Below are positions 63,397 through 64,000 of a stretch of DNA of 64,000 nt, in pieces (position 1 is the stretch's first letter; every line of letters begins with the position of its first letter). This stretch comes from Pipra filicauda. Its lineage: Eukaryota; Chordata; Aves; Passeriformes; Pipridae. The translations under genes were made by a program, and so were the position numbers. Below the pieces are notes generated by a model. The model had not been told where the DNA came from, ran no database searches, and was given only the letters and a program-made list of their open reading frames with translations. The stretch spans positions 310,001 to 374,000 of the forward strand of contig NW_024104663.1 of the NCBI RefSeq assembly GCF_003945595.2, read 5' to 3'.

Positions 63397-63552
63397 TTTC
63401 CATCTTTGGTACCAGTGATGTTGAGATAACCCCTTTTCCAGTTTCTGTAACGGTTATTGTCTCATCCATCAATGCCTCAGTTACTCCTATCATTCCAGTA
63501 ACCTCACCAGAACTTTGATTACATTTGCATGACTTGGCAGCATATTTCACAT
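63397..63552 (-). other. possible coding exon (unidentified)
   Basis: A 156-nt open segment on the minus strand runs from an acceptor (AGTTTTTGTATAG) to a donor (GGAAA followed by GTAAGG). It encodes about 51 residues, starting VKYAAKSCKCNQSSGEVTG and ending with KGVISTSLVPKME. The composition is rich in T, V, E and K, unlike typical chance frames here. The first base of a codon is left at its end and is completed by the candidate at 63193. No family was recognised. Confidence 0.33.
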
Positions 63553-64000
63553 CTATACAAAAACTTCCCAGTCCTCATGGACAAACAAAGACAGGTCAAT
63601 ACCACAGAAAGTGACAAGTATAGGGACCATGTTTGACTAAGGATTTTACATAACAAATAAAGAAACCACAAAGCTGCCTAATTAATTAGTTTATACTGAA
63701 AGATTATTTAAATATAATAATATGGAATCAAATTAATGTTGACTGAATTTTCAGACTTAATAGTTTCCATATTACAGGAATCATATAGAAGGTATTGAAA
63801 GGTAATATTATTCTTTCTACTTTAACACGGTCAAAATTCTGTATAAAATTAAAACACAAGGAGTTTAAGCTTTTTGAAATTTGATTGCACGGTGTCCAGT
63901 AATGTATTAAAACAGAAAGAGCAACAACATGATTAAAGATTATGATATGCAACTAATTATCTACAAGTTTTGAAAATCAATATACATTTCATATATTGTA
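63553..64000. other. AT-rich DNA to the window edge
   Basis: No gene, element or RNA was recognised. If the minus-strand exons at 55.4-63.6 kb are real, this is an upstream intron of that gene. Confidence 0.45.

Overview
The window looks like AT-rich nuclear DNA from a bird, and no complete protein-coding gene can be supported in it. The bird assignment rests on its repeats: several chicken-repeat-1 (CR1) LINE copies with the typical 3' ends, two LTRs of the avian ERVL type with 5-bp target duplications, and an RTE-clade LINE fragment that matches AviRTE-like elements by recall of conserved reverse-transcriptase motifs. If it is AviRTE, the host would be one of the bird groups that carry that family (for example hornbills, trogons, hummingbirds, suboscines). 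That narrowing is inference. There is no operon structure, no rRNA, no functional tRNA and no CRISPR. The open frames are short and scattered over both strands, and the longest lie inside transposable elements.

Layout. 1-6.3 kb: unique AT-rich DNA with small simple repeats, then one possible small exon near 6.3 kb. 7.0-7.4 kb: a tRNA-Glu-derived SINE (minus strand) inserted into an older CR1 tail. 11.95-12.07 kb: a short CR1 3' end. 16.55-17.48 kb: a 5'-truncated, frameshifted RTE-clade LINE. 18.98-20.24 kb: a 1257-bp solo LTR with a perfect TCATC duplication. 27.7-28.6 kb: a CR1 in plus orientation. 29.85-30.1 kb: an older, eroded CR1. 31.6-31.98 kb: a second copy of the SINE with a long, clear target duplication. 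41.7-43.1 kb: a longer CR1 in minus orientation, from the same subfamily as the 27.7-kb copy. 47.10-47.69 kb: a second ERVL-type solo LTR. 54.8-55.26 kb: a very old CR1/L3-like fragment. Several old MIR-like SINE traces lie at 45.3, 53.1 and 57.3 kb. From 55.4 to 63.6 kb the minus strand carries a series of coding-like, splice-flanked open segments that may be the 3' end of an unidentified spliced gene.

How the pieces relate. The most interesting relationship is between the RTE LINE at 16.5-17.5 kb and the two SINEs at 7.0 and 31.6 kb. The SINE has an internal pol III promoter in a tRNA-Glu head, a body of unknown origin, and a 3' tail that aligns with the last ~45 bp of the RTE element. This is the signature of a SINE mobilised in trans by the LINE. 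The window thus holds both partners of a LINE/SINE pair. The remaining sequence is mostly featureless intergenic or intronic DNA.
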